Position numbers and translations under genes: made by a program. From a virus, in IMG/VR virus record IMGVR_UViG_3300048828_000140, positions 1 to 25,038 of that record: DNA of 25,038 nucleotides; one strand, 5' to 3'. The notes under the pieces are model-generated. The model ran no database searches and was not told the DNA's origin. It saw only the letters and a list, made by a program, of their open reading frames with translations. Below, in pieces: positions 14,235 to 21,760 of this stretch. How positions within the stretch are numbered: position 1 is the first letter of the stretch; every line of letters begins with the position of its first letter.

Positions 14235-17200
14235 TGGGTAAAGTAAAAAATTTATTTGTAGAAGGCAAAATGAACAAGGATCTCGATGAGAGACTTATTC
14301 CTAAGGGTCAATACATTGATGCTTTAAATGTTAAGGTTGGTAACTCAAGTGATTCAGATGTTGGAGCAATAGAAAACTCTTTATCAAATAAAAAAATAAC
14401 AGATCTTTACTTTGGCGATAATGCAGAATGCATTGGGTCTTGTACTAATCCAGCAGATAAAAGAATTTATTGGTTTATTGTAAGTGATAGCGGATCTCAT
14501 ATTGCTGAATACAATCACAACAATGATCACTCTTCTATAATATTACAAGATAATAGAGTAGGAACTACAAACGTTTTAAGATTCAGTAAAGGAGACCTTA
14601 TTGATTGCAATGTATTGATTGATGACGATAATGAAAAAACCTATCTTTACTTTACGGATGGAATAACGCCTCCAAAAAAAATAGAGATAGAGGATGCTAA
14701 GGCATTAACCAATCATGAATTTACTTTCGATGATATATCTGTTATTGTAAAGCCACCTATCAATCCTCCTAAGATTGATCCTAAGAAAACTGAAGAGGAA
14801 CTTGAGAGAAAAAATAATCTAAAAGAAAAGTTTATTATGTTTTCTTATAGATATAAGTACAAAGACGAACAGTACAGCGCTTTATCTCCATTTACAAATG
14901 TTGCTTTTTTACCACAGAAATATAAGTTTAATTATAAGTCACACGTTTTAGAATGTATGGTCAACGACTACGACAGTGTTGATGTTACTTTTAATACAGG
15001 TGATAAAAATGTTGTAGAAGTAGATGTTGTTTTTAAGGAGTCTGGTCAGAATACCATATACGTAGCCAAGTCTTTTAATAAATATGATGAGGGATATAGT
15101 GATAATGAAGAAAAAACTTTCACCTTTTCAAACAACCAGATATACAAAGTATTACCAGAGAAAGAAATTTTCAGACTATACGATAATGTTCCTTTAACTG
15201 CCAAGACTCAGGAAATAATAAACAATAGATTAGTTTACGGAAACTATACAGAAAATTATGATATTATAGATGAGTCTGGAAATGAGGTAGTACCTGACAT
15301 AGAACTGACATACTCTCAGGAAGTTTCAGAAATAAACAACCCATACCAGTCTGTAAAAAGTAATAGAGATTACGAGGTGGGAATTGTATATCTTGATGAA
15401 CATGGTAGAGCTACAACTGTTTTGTCTGGTGGAGATAATTCAGTTTACACTAAGCCGTATTCCTCGATAACAAAAAATAGCCTGTATGCTATTGTTAAAC
15501 ACAAGGCACCTAAGTGGGCAAAATATTATAGATTCTTTATAAAAGAAACAATATCTGATTATCACAGCATTTCATCAAGCACCTTTCATATTGGAGATGA
15601 TGAGAATGATATATATGTTAAACTTGGTGGTGATGATATAAACAAAATTAAAGAGGGTGACTTTATAACTATGAAGAGAGGAACTGACGGCGTATTAAGA
15701 ATACCGGAACAGTTCATGGTTAAAGATGTAGAGAAGAAAGAACGAAACTTTTTAGACTACGATGAAAACGCTACCAACACAGAGCAGGAACCTGGGTTGT
15801 ACATGGCGCTAAAACAAAGATCAAGCTTTTTAATTCAGGCAGATAGCTTTACGGAATATAATTTTGATCAAAGAGTTTATGCTAAATGGGCCATCCACCC
15901 ATTAACCACACCATATCACAATGTAACTACAGGTCCTTATTTTTATGGATTTGAAGATGACACAAATGACATAAACTTAGTTAGTTCTACTTATCCTGCA
16001 TCTGGAGAAAAAAATGACATATTTAGGGTAGAGATAGAGATATCAGAAAAAGATGTTGTTGCCGATAAGTTTAGATACAGAGTAAAATCTAGAGGTAAGT
16101 ACTACGAAAATAACGAAGATAGCGAATGGAATGGCGAGTGGACAAACTGGTCAGATGAAATTACTTGCTCTACAAGTAACATAGATATAGACATCGCACA
16201 GGATGGAAATGGAGTGCAGCAAAAGATAGTAATAAACTTCACATCACCAACAGGACATAACGTAGGTGATAAATTTACATTCACATATAAGCCAGCGTAC
16301 TCATGGAGAGCAAACACTTCTGTAGATGGAGGTAAAAGAGCTTATACAAACGTAACGTTTCCAATTGGAGATGCAGGGAAGGTTTTAGAGGGATCTTTTG
16401 CTACTATTGACACTCATGAAATAGAAAACTCACGTAATGAAATTTCCACATCAACTGAAACAGTCTATGCATCAGAAGATTATGAAACATTCGAGGAGTA
16501 TTATTGGGAGGAAAGGATATATGAAAGTATAGTGTCTCAAGGTCTTGGAGAGCATCATATATCTTTTCATAGAGGACAACAAACAACCGGACAAACAAAT
16601 CCTCAATACAAAACCCTAACAACTAACACATCTCACGCAGAGATAATGGTTTATGAGTCAAAAAACTCTAGGCCACATAAATATCAGGCAGCTCCTGCTG
16701 CCACATTAACTATAGAGTTTAATCAAACACAAGGAACTAATTCTACTTTCTTAGCTGAAACAAAATCAGAACCAAAAAACACAGAGGTGTATTATGAGGT
16801 TGGTAAAACTTATGAAGTTACTAACTTTGGCTATCATAAAGGAGATTTAGATGAGGGAGACATTAGTCAGGATCATAATGTAAATGCAAGGATTAAGATT
16901 GATTTCTTTAATTGCTTTGCATGGGGTAATTCACATGAGAGTATTAGAATTAAAGACTCATTTTTTGGAAACAAATATTCTTTTATTACAAGACCATCTA
17001 CAACTATAGATAAGTATCAAGAAAACGAACGTAGAGCTTCTTTAACGTACTCAAATGTGTATGATCAAACAACTAAGTACAATGGCCTTAATGAATTTAA
17101 TCTATCGACTGCAAACTATAAGGACTTAGATGATGCTGACGGTGATATTCAAAGAATAATTTCTAGAAATTCAGACTTAATAGTGTTTCAAGAAAACAAA

Positions 17201-18406
17201 ATATCTAGGGTCTTATATAATAAAAATGTTTTATTCAGCGCTGGAGGAGACGGTAGCGTTGCTCAAACCAATGAAATACTTGGACAGCAAATACCATATC
17301 TTGGTGAGTATGGGATTACTAGATCACCTCATTCAATCGCCACATGGGGAGGAAGAATATATCTTGCTGATACAAGAAGAGGAGCTGTTCTTAGATTGTC
17401 TCAAGACGGAATAACAGAGCTATCTCAATATGGAATGAGAGATTGGTTTAGAGACAATATGAAAAGCTCATTGGAGTCTAAAATTATTGGAGGTTATGAC
17501 CCTGAAAATGGTCAATATGTTTTATCTATTCAAACACCAACAATTGAGTGGCGTGAAGAAAGTGTTGATTGTGAAAACTACACATGGGAAATAGATGTAG
17601 TAGAGTGTATTCCAGAAGGAACAACTACAACTACAACTACGACTACAACGACAACTACTTTACCCACATTTGACTGCGCCAATGCTGATTTTGTTTTGAT
17701 AAACGGACAGACTGGATTTAACACTAGCTTATACAGCACGGTATCTGAAGGGACAATTACATCAGTATCTCCCTCTACTTACCAGGCGGGAACTAATACT
17801 TATACAGCCACTATAACAGTTCCATCTGGATACGCTAATGCGGGACAGTCTGTGACTTGTACTGATACAGCAGTAGGAACTTCTACTACAACAACCACTA
17901 CCACGACCACGACCACGACCACGACCACAACTTTAGCAACTTTTAATTGTGATGATATGGTATTTACAATGAGCAACGGATCAGCAGGGACTTCAACAAA
18001 CGGTCAAGGAACGACAAGCGATGGAACTATAACATCAATCAGTCCGTCCACATATGTAGGTGGAACTAGCGTATATACTGCTACCATAACAATACCTGCA
18101 GGTTATGCAAACTCTGGTGATTCTTGTACAAAAACCGCTTCAGCAGTAGGAACAACCACGACCACAACGAGTACAACTACAACTACGACTACTGCAGCGA
18201 GTACTTGCTCTTATTATAGATTTACAAATACGTCAACTGGAGAATCAATAACACAATTCATTTACGTACCTTGCGGAGAGTCGACACCTGTATCAGTGAA
18301 TACGGTAGGTCAATATGATTTCGTGCTACGATGTGCAGAAGATAGTCCCGCACCTTATATTTCTTCAGGAACTGGTTTAATAACGGTTCAAAACGAAGAC
18401 TGTTAG
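14234..18406 (+). CDS. Tail nozzle/stabilisation-like protein with mucin-like C-terminal extension (1390 aa)
   Basis: Residues 1-1120 or so look like the nozzle of short-tailed phages (T7 gp12, P22 gp10, muzzle of crAss-like phages). The start has DERLIPKGQYIDALNVKVGN with DVGAIENSLSN. Propeller-like strands follow, including RIYWFIVSDSGSHIAEYN. The late core has SRNSDLIVFQENKISRVLYN, GITRSPHSIATWGGRIYLAD and GGYDPENGQYVLSI, the last a recurrent nozzle motif. After this the protein does not stop. It adds poly-Thr tracts, two 72-residue domains with a Cys near each end, a third Thr/Ser tract and a Cys-rich end (ASTCSYYRF to NEDC). This extension looks exported from the nozzle surface as a fibre-like or glycan-bearing arm. 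It is coupled to the ring gene before it. The nozzle role is well supported; the extension's job is unknown. Confidence 0.8.
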   Translation: MGKVKNLFVEGKMNKDLDERLIPKGQYIDALNVKVGNSSDSDVGAIENSLSNKKITDLYFGDNAECIGSCTNPADKRIYWFIVSDSGSHIAEYNHNNDHSSIILQDNRVGTTNVLRFSKGDLIDCNVLIDDDNEKTYLYFTDGITPPKKIEIEDAKALTNHEFTFDDISVIVKPPINPPKIDPKKTEEELERKNNLKEKFIMFSYRYKYKDEQYSALSPFTNVAFLPQKYKFNYKSHVLECMVNDYDSVDVTFNTGDKNVVEVDVVFKESGQNTIYVAKSFNKYDEGYSDNEEKTFTFSNNQIYKVLPEKEIFRLYDNVPLTAKTQEIINNRLVYGNYTENYDIIDESGNEVVPDIELTYSQEVSEINNPYQSVKSNRDYEVGIVYLDEHGRATTVLSGGDNSVYTKPYSSITKNSLYAIVKHKAPKWAKYYRFFIKETISDYHSISSSTFHIGDDENDIYVKLGGDDINKIKEGDFITMKRGTDGVLRIPEQFMVKDVEKKERNFLDYDENATNTEQEPGLYMALKQRSSFLIQADSFTEYNFDQRVYAKWAIHPLTTPYHNVTTGPYFYGFEDDTNDINLVSSTYPASGEKNDIFRVEIEISEKDVVADKFRYRVKSRGKYYENNEDSEWNGEWTNWSDEITCSTSNIDIDIAQDGNGVQQKIVINFTSPTGHNVGDKFTFTYKPAYSWRANTSVDGGKRAYTNVTFPIGDAGKVLEGSFATIDTHEIENSRNEISTSTETVYASEDYETFEEYYWEERIYESIVSQGLGEHHISFHRGQQTTGQTNPQYKTLTTNTSHAEIMVYESKNSRPHKYQAAPAATLTIEFNQTQGTNSTFLAETKSEPKNTEVYYEVGKTYEVTNFGYHKGDLDEGDISQDHNVNARIKIDFFNCFAWGNSHESIRIKDSFFGNKYSFITRPSTTIDKYQENERRASLTYSNVYDQTTKYNGLNEFNLSTANYKDLDDADGDIQRIISRNSDLIVFQENKISRVLYNKNVLFSAGGDGSVAQTNEILGQQIPYLGEYGITRSPHSIATWGGRIYLADTRRGAVLRLSQDGITELSQYGMRDWFRDNMKSSLESKIIGGYDPENGQYVLSIQTPTIEWREESVDCENYTWEIDVVECIPEGTTTTTTTTTTTTTLPTFDCANADFVLINGQTGFNTSLYSTVSEGTITSVSPSTYQAGTNTYTATITVPSGYANAGQSVTCTDTAVGTSTTTTTTTTTTTTTTTTLATFNCDDMVFTMSNGSAGTSTNGQGTTSDGTITSISPSTYVGGTSVYTATITIPAGYANSGDSCTKTASAVGTTTTTTSTTTTTTTAASTCSYYRFTNTSTGESITQFIYVPCGESTPVSVNTVGQYDFVLRCAEDSPAPYISSGTGLITVQNEDC
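17621..17659 (+). repeat. Poly-Thr tract 1 (13 Thr codons)
   Basis: ACN triplets, mostly ACA ACT alternation, encode 13 successive Thr residues between the nozzle core and the first 72-residue domain. The mixed codons show it is not a recent single-triplet expansion. Confidence 0.9.
17666..17881 (+). repeat. 72-codon domain repeat, copy A
   Basis: Starts TFDC and ends CTDTAVGT. The core GTITSVSPSTYQAGTNTYTA and PSGYANAG is shared with copies B and C. Cys at positions 4 and 65 could form a disulfide. Flanked on both sides by Thr tracts. Confidence 0.85.
17885..17932 (+). repeat. Poly-Thr tract 2 with ACCACG hexamer array
   Basis: Sixteen Thr codons. Bases 17900-17926 are four and a half perfect copies of ACCACG, a strong candidate for in-frame replication slippage. 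Links domain copies A and B. Confidence 0.9.
17939..18154 (+). repeat. 72-codon domain repeat, copy B
   Basis: Starts TFNC and has GTITSISPSTYVGGTSVYTA, then PAGYANSG, and ends TASAVGT. Same length as copy A. Cys residues at positions 4 and 63. Confidence 0.85.
18152..18193 (+). repeat. Poly-Thr tract 3
   Basis: Six Thr, one Ser, seven Thr. Leads into the Cys-rich C-terminal module of the nozzle protein. Confidence 0.85.
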
Positions 18407-18433
18407 GGGGGTACGGTTAGCTTAATTAGATTG

Positions 18434-18449
18434 TAATTAAATATAAAAT
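18434..18449 (+). promoter_or_regulatory. Shared A/T-rich leader motif, copy 2
   Basis: TAATTAAATATAAAAT, identical to 9209-9224, ends 2 bases before the glycosyltransferase ATG at 18452. The 45-base gap has no terminator-like hairpin, so the gene may also be read through from the nozzle gene. Confidence 0.4.
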
Positions 18450-18451
18450 AA

Positions 18452-19363
18452 ATGAAATATATTTGTGCTCAACCAGCAACCAAATACTTTGCCTGGCAAA
18501 TAGATGTGATGCTATTCAGTTTCATGTCTGTAGGAGTTAAGTCACACGACATAGATGTAATATGCTCTAACAATGAAGGTATTGATGAGCACTTTAATAA
18601 GCTAATAAAAAAATACCCTGGCGTTAGGTTTGTTTTTTACGAAGATGAAAGAGAATATAAAGGATATGTGCCTTCTATAAAACAACACTTGCTAGCTAAG
18701 CATCTTAGGTCATTTCCTGATCTTCAAAGAGGCCCTATATTTTTACATGATTCGGATATAGCTTTAACTAAACCTATTGATTTTGATGGACTTTTAGATG
18801 ATAACATCTGGTACTACAGTGACACGTCTTCATATCTTAATTACGAGTACATAATGACAAAGGGTAGAGATGTTCTTGAGGCTATGTTAGATATAGCAGA
18901 CATATCTGAGGATATAGTTAGGGGTAATAGCAGAAATTCAGGAGGAGCTCAGTATCTTATGAAGAATGTTACACCAGAATTAATGAACGAGGTAGTTGAA
19001 ATGTCTCACAATTTATATGAACCAATAAGGGACATGAGTGAAGAAAAGAAAAAGAAAGACCCTAATCACTATCCAATTCAAATATGGACTGCGGAAATGT
19101 GGGCGATGCTTTGGGTGCCATGGAAAAAAGGAATAATGACTATTTGCCCAAAGGTATTAGATTTTTGCTGGGCAACGGATATTAAAAATAAATGGCATAA
19201 AGTTTCTATATATCATAACGCGGGGGTTACTAAGCCTTCAGAAGATATGTTTCACAAAGGCTCATATGTTAATAGTATGCCTGATCTTTCTATTCAGTTA
19301 GAACCTAAAAGATGCTCTTACATGTATTACAATTTACTTAAAAATGCTCTAGCTGAAATTTAG
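18452..19363 (+). CDS. Putative glycosyltransferase, GT-A-like with DxD motif (303 aa)
   Basis: Likely transfers a sugar from a nucleotide-sugar donor. The start MKYICAQPATKYFAWQIDVM resembles the first strand and helix of small GT-A enzymes related to peptidyl-Ser/hydroxyproline glycosyltransferases of eukaryotes. FLHDSDIAL carries a D100-S-D102 metal/nucleotide-binding DxD after a hydrophobic strand. Later parts fit the acceptor side: NSRNSGGAQYLMK, IQIWTAEMWAMLWVPWKKGI with clustered Trp, a second aromatic patch around FCWATDIKNKWHKVSIYHNA with a late His, and HKGSYV. No signal peptide or membrane segment, so it acts in the cytoplasm on newly made proteins or precursors. It lies between genes encoding Thr-tract virion proteins, which suggests these tracts as acceptors. 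Family-level identification is by motif and recalled N-terminus; acceptor and sugar are inference. Confidence 0.65.
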   Translation: MKYICAQPATKYFAWQIDVMLFSFMSVGVKSHDIDVICSNNEGIDEHFNKLIKKYPGVRFVFYEDEREYKGYVPSIKQHLLAKHLRSFPDLQRGPIFLHDSDIALTKPIDFDGLLDDNIWYYSDTSSYLNYEYIMTKGRDVLEAMLDIADISEDIVRGNSRNSGGAQYLMKNVTPELMNEVVEMSHNLYEPIRDMSEEKKKKDPNHYPIQIWTAEMWAMLWVPWKKGIMTICPKVLDFCWATDIKNKWHKVSIYHNAGVTKPSEDMFHKGSYVNSMPDLSIQLEPKRCSYMYYNLLKNALAEI

Positions 19364-19371
19364 TATCTTTG
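19364..19371 (+). promoter_or_regulatory. Bacteroidota-type -7 promoter box
   Basis: TATCTTTG fits TAnnTTTG. It starts at the base after the glycosyltransferase stop, and 15 bases separate it from the ATG at 19387, so the transcript leader would be only about 10-12 bases. No clear -33 TTTG. Confidence 0.5.
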
Positions 19372-19386
19372 TAGTAAAACCTTATA

Positions 19387-20220
19387 ATGCCTAAGACAGG
19401 AGTAAAAGTCATACAAACCTTAAGAAAGTATGTTAATGGAATTAAGACTGGTGAAACCAAGATTAATACTATTTCTGATCAATACTATATTCAACAATAC
19501 TACGATTTTTTAGATTGTGTAGTGAGGGATGAAGATGTTAATGAAACAACAACAACTATAGCACCAGAAACAACAACCACTACTACGACTACGACCACCA
19601 CAATAGCTCCAGGTTCAACATTTGATTGTAGCACAGCTCAATTCACGATGTTAGATGGAACTGTTGGTGAAAGCACTTCAGGCACAGGGTCTGTTGTAAG
19701 TGGTGTGATTGAAAGCATTGTACCAAATGTTTACCTAATCGGAGATAATGTATATACAGCTGCGGTTAGAATACCTGCGGGATATACAAACGGAGGATCA
19801 AAAGTTTATTGTACTATTAGCGCTACAGGTACTGCCGCAACAACTACCAGTACCACTAGTACTACCACTACAACAACCACAACAACCACAACAACTACTA
19901 CTACTACTACTACAGCCGCTCCTGTAGCTACTGCTTTTGGTTATTCATCACAAGTCTTTGAAGGATATAGTGCCTCTGTTAAAACATATTATTGTAATTC
20001 TTATGGTAGCCAATTCAATAAATATAACTTTAGTGCGTACCACGATGGTACAGGTACGTATCCTGCAGTAGGAGATACATTATATTATAATTCTAGTAAA
20101 ACTAGTTTATTTACAGGACTATCAACTCACACAATTGGAACATCATTTAAGATTTATTATGGACCGGTGGTTAAAGTAAATAATACTACAGGAGTAGTGG
20201 AACAAGTAGAGTACTGTTAA
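19387..20220 (+). CDS. Modular Thr-tract virion protein 1 (277 aa)
   Basis: A probable surface-exposed virion protein built in modules. Residues 1-50 (TGVKVIQTLRKYVNGIKTGE and on) form a domain shared with the next gene. A split Thr tract (4 plus 11 Thr) follows, then the 72-residue domain also found twice in the nozzle protein (TFDC start, PAGYTNGG, Cys at 4 and 65), then a long Thr/Ser tract including 18 consecutive Thr. The C-terminal module of about 95 residues (ATAFGYSSQVF to VVEQVEYC) has paired Cys and GDTLYYNSSKTSLF. No signal peptide. The shared N-terminal part may dock it to the tail; the variable C-terminal part may bind a receptor or glycan. It has its own promoter candidate and ends 1 base before the next gene. 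The exact role is unknown. Confidence 0.6.
   Translation: MPKTGVKVIQTLRKYVNGIKTGETKINTISDQYYIQQYYDFLDCVVRDEDVNETTTTIAPETTTTTTTTTTTIAPGSTFDCSTAQFTMLDGTVGESTSGTGSVVSGVIESIVPNVYLIGDNVYTAAVRIPAGYTNGGSKVYCTISATGTAATTTSTTSTTTTTTTTTTTTTTTTTTAAPVATAFGYSSQVFEGYSASVKTYYCNSYGSQFNKYNFSAYHDGTGTYPAVGDTLYYNSSKTSLFTGLSTHTIGTSFKIYYGPVVKVNNTTGVVEQVEYC
19570..19602 (+). repeat. Poly-Thr tract 4 (11 Thr codons)
   Basis: Eleven mixed ACN codons after a shorter run of four Thr codons (19546-19557), separated by IAPE. Precedes domain copy C. Confidence 0.85.
19618..19833 (+). repeat. 72-codon domain repeat, copy C
   Basis: Starts TFDC, has GVIESIVPNVY and NVYTAAVRIPAGYTNGG, ends TISATGT. Exactly 216 bases, like copies A and B in the nozzle gene 1.5 kb upstream, but clearly diverged in DNA, so the duplication is not recent. 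Confidence 0.85.
19840..19914 (+). repeat. Poly-Thr/Ser tract 5 (longest)
   Basis: Three Thr, Ser, two Thr, Ser, then 18 Thr. Includes ACAACC-type hexamers and a run of six ACT codons (19894-19911), both prone to slippage in frame. Confidence 0.9.
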
Positions 20221-20221
20221 T

Positions 20222-21004
20222 ATGGCAAACACTGGATATAAGAGAGTAATAACTCTAAGGAAATATGTAGACGGAGTCGCTACAACATCGACAAAAGCTA
20301 ATCACGAAGGAGATGAAGATTATGTTGCAAACTTTTATGACGATAGTTGTATAGAGTCAGGACAAGCAACAACAACGTCAACAACAACTACGTCTACCAC
20401 TACGTCGACAACAACTACGTCTGCGCAAGAAGGTGTTGGGAAAATAGCAGCGGTTGCTTTATGTACTGGTTCTAGTGGATCTTGTATATCTCCACTGACA
20501 AGAGACATTCAAAATGTGATTTATATTAAAATCAAAAGTGACGATGACCCGTCAATAACATTCTTAAGAAAGGGAAGCTATGATGTTGGATCGTTAAGAA
20601 ATCAAAAATACGTTATTGATAACAGTCCAACTAATTTAAAATATTTAGATGGAGGGATGTCTGGATTTTGCTACAACAGAGACGAAGGAATTGTTGATGA
20701 AGCCACTATAATAAACAGCAATGAGTCTATTGACGCAACTACACCTGCGGGAAGTGGTGACTACTTAGTTTCTGCTATAAGTATACTTGATGCTGGATCT
20801 GGTGAGGAAGCGGCTAACACTTATTACCCTAAAAACACCCCACTATTTACATTGTATTATAATCCTAGTGAATCTAGAATGGAGTGGATGATATCTAACT
20901 GTCTAAATATAGGCGGTAACCAAACAATAGATAACGAAACCTTAGGTGGTGGTGGAAGAAATGCAAATGAATATTTAAAAAGAAGTGATTCTGCTGAGCA
21001 ATAA
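20222..21004 (+). CDS. Modular Thr-tract virion protein 2 (260 aa)
   Basis: The first 45 or so residues (TGYKRVITLRKYVDGVATTS and on, with a later D-Y-YD-C) match those of the preceding protein: TG-K, TLRKYV-G, TK-N, D-Y and YD-C line up. A Thr/Ser tract (20369-20422) links to an unrelated C-terminal domain of about 190 residues. That domain contains KIAAVALCTGSSGSCISPLT, VIYIKIKSDDDPSITFLRKG, GFCYNRDEG, and ends in a Gly/Asn-rich tail. The two proteins thus share a base and differ at the tip, as in modular fibres. I do not recognise the C-terminal domain. The start is 1 base after the previous stop; the next gene starts 1 base after this one. Confidence 0.6.
   Translation: MANTGYKRVITLRKYVDGVATTSTKANHEGDEDYVANFYDDSCIESGQATTTSTTTTSTTTSTTTTSAQEGVGKIAAVALCTGSSGSCISPLTRDIQNVIYIKIKSDDDPSITFLRKGSYDVGSLRNQKYVIDNSPTNLKYLDGGMSGFCYNRDEGIVDEATIINSNESIDATTPAGSGDYLVSAISILDAGSGEEAANTYYPKNTPLFTLYYNPSESRMEWMISNCLNIGGNQTIDNETLGGGGRNANEYLKRSDSAEQ
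20369..20422 (+). repeat. Thr/Ser tract 6
   Basis: Eighteen codons with Ser every four or five residues (T3 S T4 S T3 S T4 S), built from ACA/ACG/TCN. A period of 12-15 bases is visible: ACAACTACGTCT occurs twice. Confidence 0.85.
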
Positions 21005-21005
21005 C

Positions 21006-21740
21006 ATGGCAACAAACAATACAATTACATACGACGAAAAAGTAAAAGGGTGGACATCGTTTCATTCATATTACCCTGAGTTTATGGTAAACATGAACAA
21101 TGAGTTTTTTACATTTAAGGAAGGTCAAATATATATACATAATCAAACAGATGGTGATCGTAATACTTTCTACGGAGAGACCGGCAATACTGAAGTTGAA
21201 TTTGTAGTAAACGAATCTCCTTCTGATGTTAAAATACTTAAAGCTATTTCAATAGAGTCAAATAATAAAACATGGGACACTACCATAACGACAGATTTAG
21301 ATGAAGGTCACGTAAATAAAGAGTCATTAGAAGATAAGGAAGGAATGAACTATGCTTACATAAGAAGAAACCTTGACTCTGATATTGACACATCTTTATT
21401 ATCCGTTCAAGGTGTTGGGGAGATGGCTTCACTATCTTCAAATACACTAATGTTTGGAACTGTTCCACAAAACGTATGTGTTGGTGACATAGCTTACTAC
21501 ATGGTAAACAATGATTATGTAAAGATTGGATTGATAGACACACTCACAGGGACAACATTAGTACTTAACTCACTCAGTAGTGTGCCAAATCCAGGAGACT
21601 TTATATTTTGTGTAAAAAATAATTTAGCAGAAAGCTACGGATTAAAGGGTTATTTTGCAAGACTTAGAATGATTTCTGAATCTTTGGATCCTTGCGAGTT
21701 ATTTGCTGTAAATACAGAGGTGGTTAAAAGCTTCCCTTAA
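21006..21740 (+). CDS. Virion structural protein, tail-associated candidate (244 aa)
   Basis: I place the start at 21006 (MATNNTITYDEKVKGWTSFH), 1 base after the previous stop, rather than at an in-frame ATG at 20985 that lies inside the preceding gene. The segment YDEKVKGWTSFHSYYPEF, followed by NEFFTFKEGQIYIHNQ and a FYGETG turn, is a pattern I recall from tail/nozzle proteins of Bacteroidota podoviruses. In some of those the segment lies within a larger nozzle or muzzle protein. The middle is beta-rich (PSDVKILKAISIESNNKTWD), with a conserved-looking EGMNYAYIRR. The end contains a small barrel-like stretch (VCVGDIAYYMVNNDYVKIGL to PGDFIFCVKN). It probably assembles at the tail tip or nozzle. 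Exact role unknown. Confidence 0.6.
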   Translation: MATNNTITYDEKVKGWTSFHSYYPEFMVNMNNEFFTFKEGQIYIHNQTDGDRNTFYGETGNTEVEFVVNESPSDVKILKAISIESNNKTWDTTITTDLDEGHVNKESLEDKEGMNYAYIRRNLDSDIDTSLLSVQGVGEMASLSSNTLMFGTVPQNVCVGDIAYYMVNNDYVKIGLIDTLTGTTLVLNSLSSVPNPGDFIFCVKNNLAESYGLKGYFARLRMISESLDPCELFAVNTEVVKSFP

Positions 21741-21747
21741 TATTTAC

Positions 21748-21755
21748 TATATTTG
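21748..21755 (+). promoter_or_regulatory. Bacteroidota-type -7 promoter box, near-leaderless
   Basis: TATATTTG followed by C matches the extended TAnnTTTGC form. The ATG at 21761 is 5 bases past the box, so transcription would begin at or next to the start codon. It lies in the 20-base gap between genes, and no -33 TTTG is clear. Confidence 0.55.
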
Positions 21756-21760
21756 CAGTA

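Noticed and set aside
18407-18433. Terminator after the nozzle gene
   Set aside because: There is a GGGGGG run but no matching inverted repeat or T-run.
17666-20220. Diversity-generating retroelement variable region
   Set aside because: No reverse transcriptase, template repeat or adenine-directed substitution pattern can be seen; the domain copies differ at all codon positions.
17621-20422. CRISPR array or non-coding satellite
   Set aside because: The repeats are triplet-periodic, remain in open frames, have no spacers of uniform length and encode Thr/Ser.
20985-21005. Upstream ATG at 20985 as the start of the structural gene
   Set aside because: It overlaps the previous gene by 20 bases and adds an unremarkable MILLSNN; the ATG at 21006 is 1 base after the stop and starts a more typical MATNNT.
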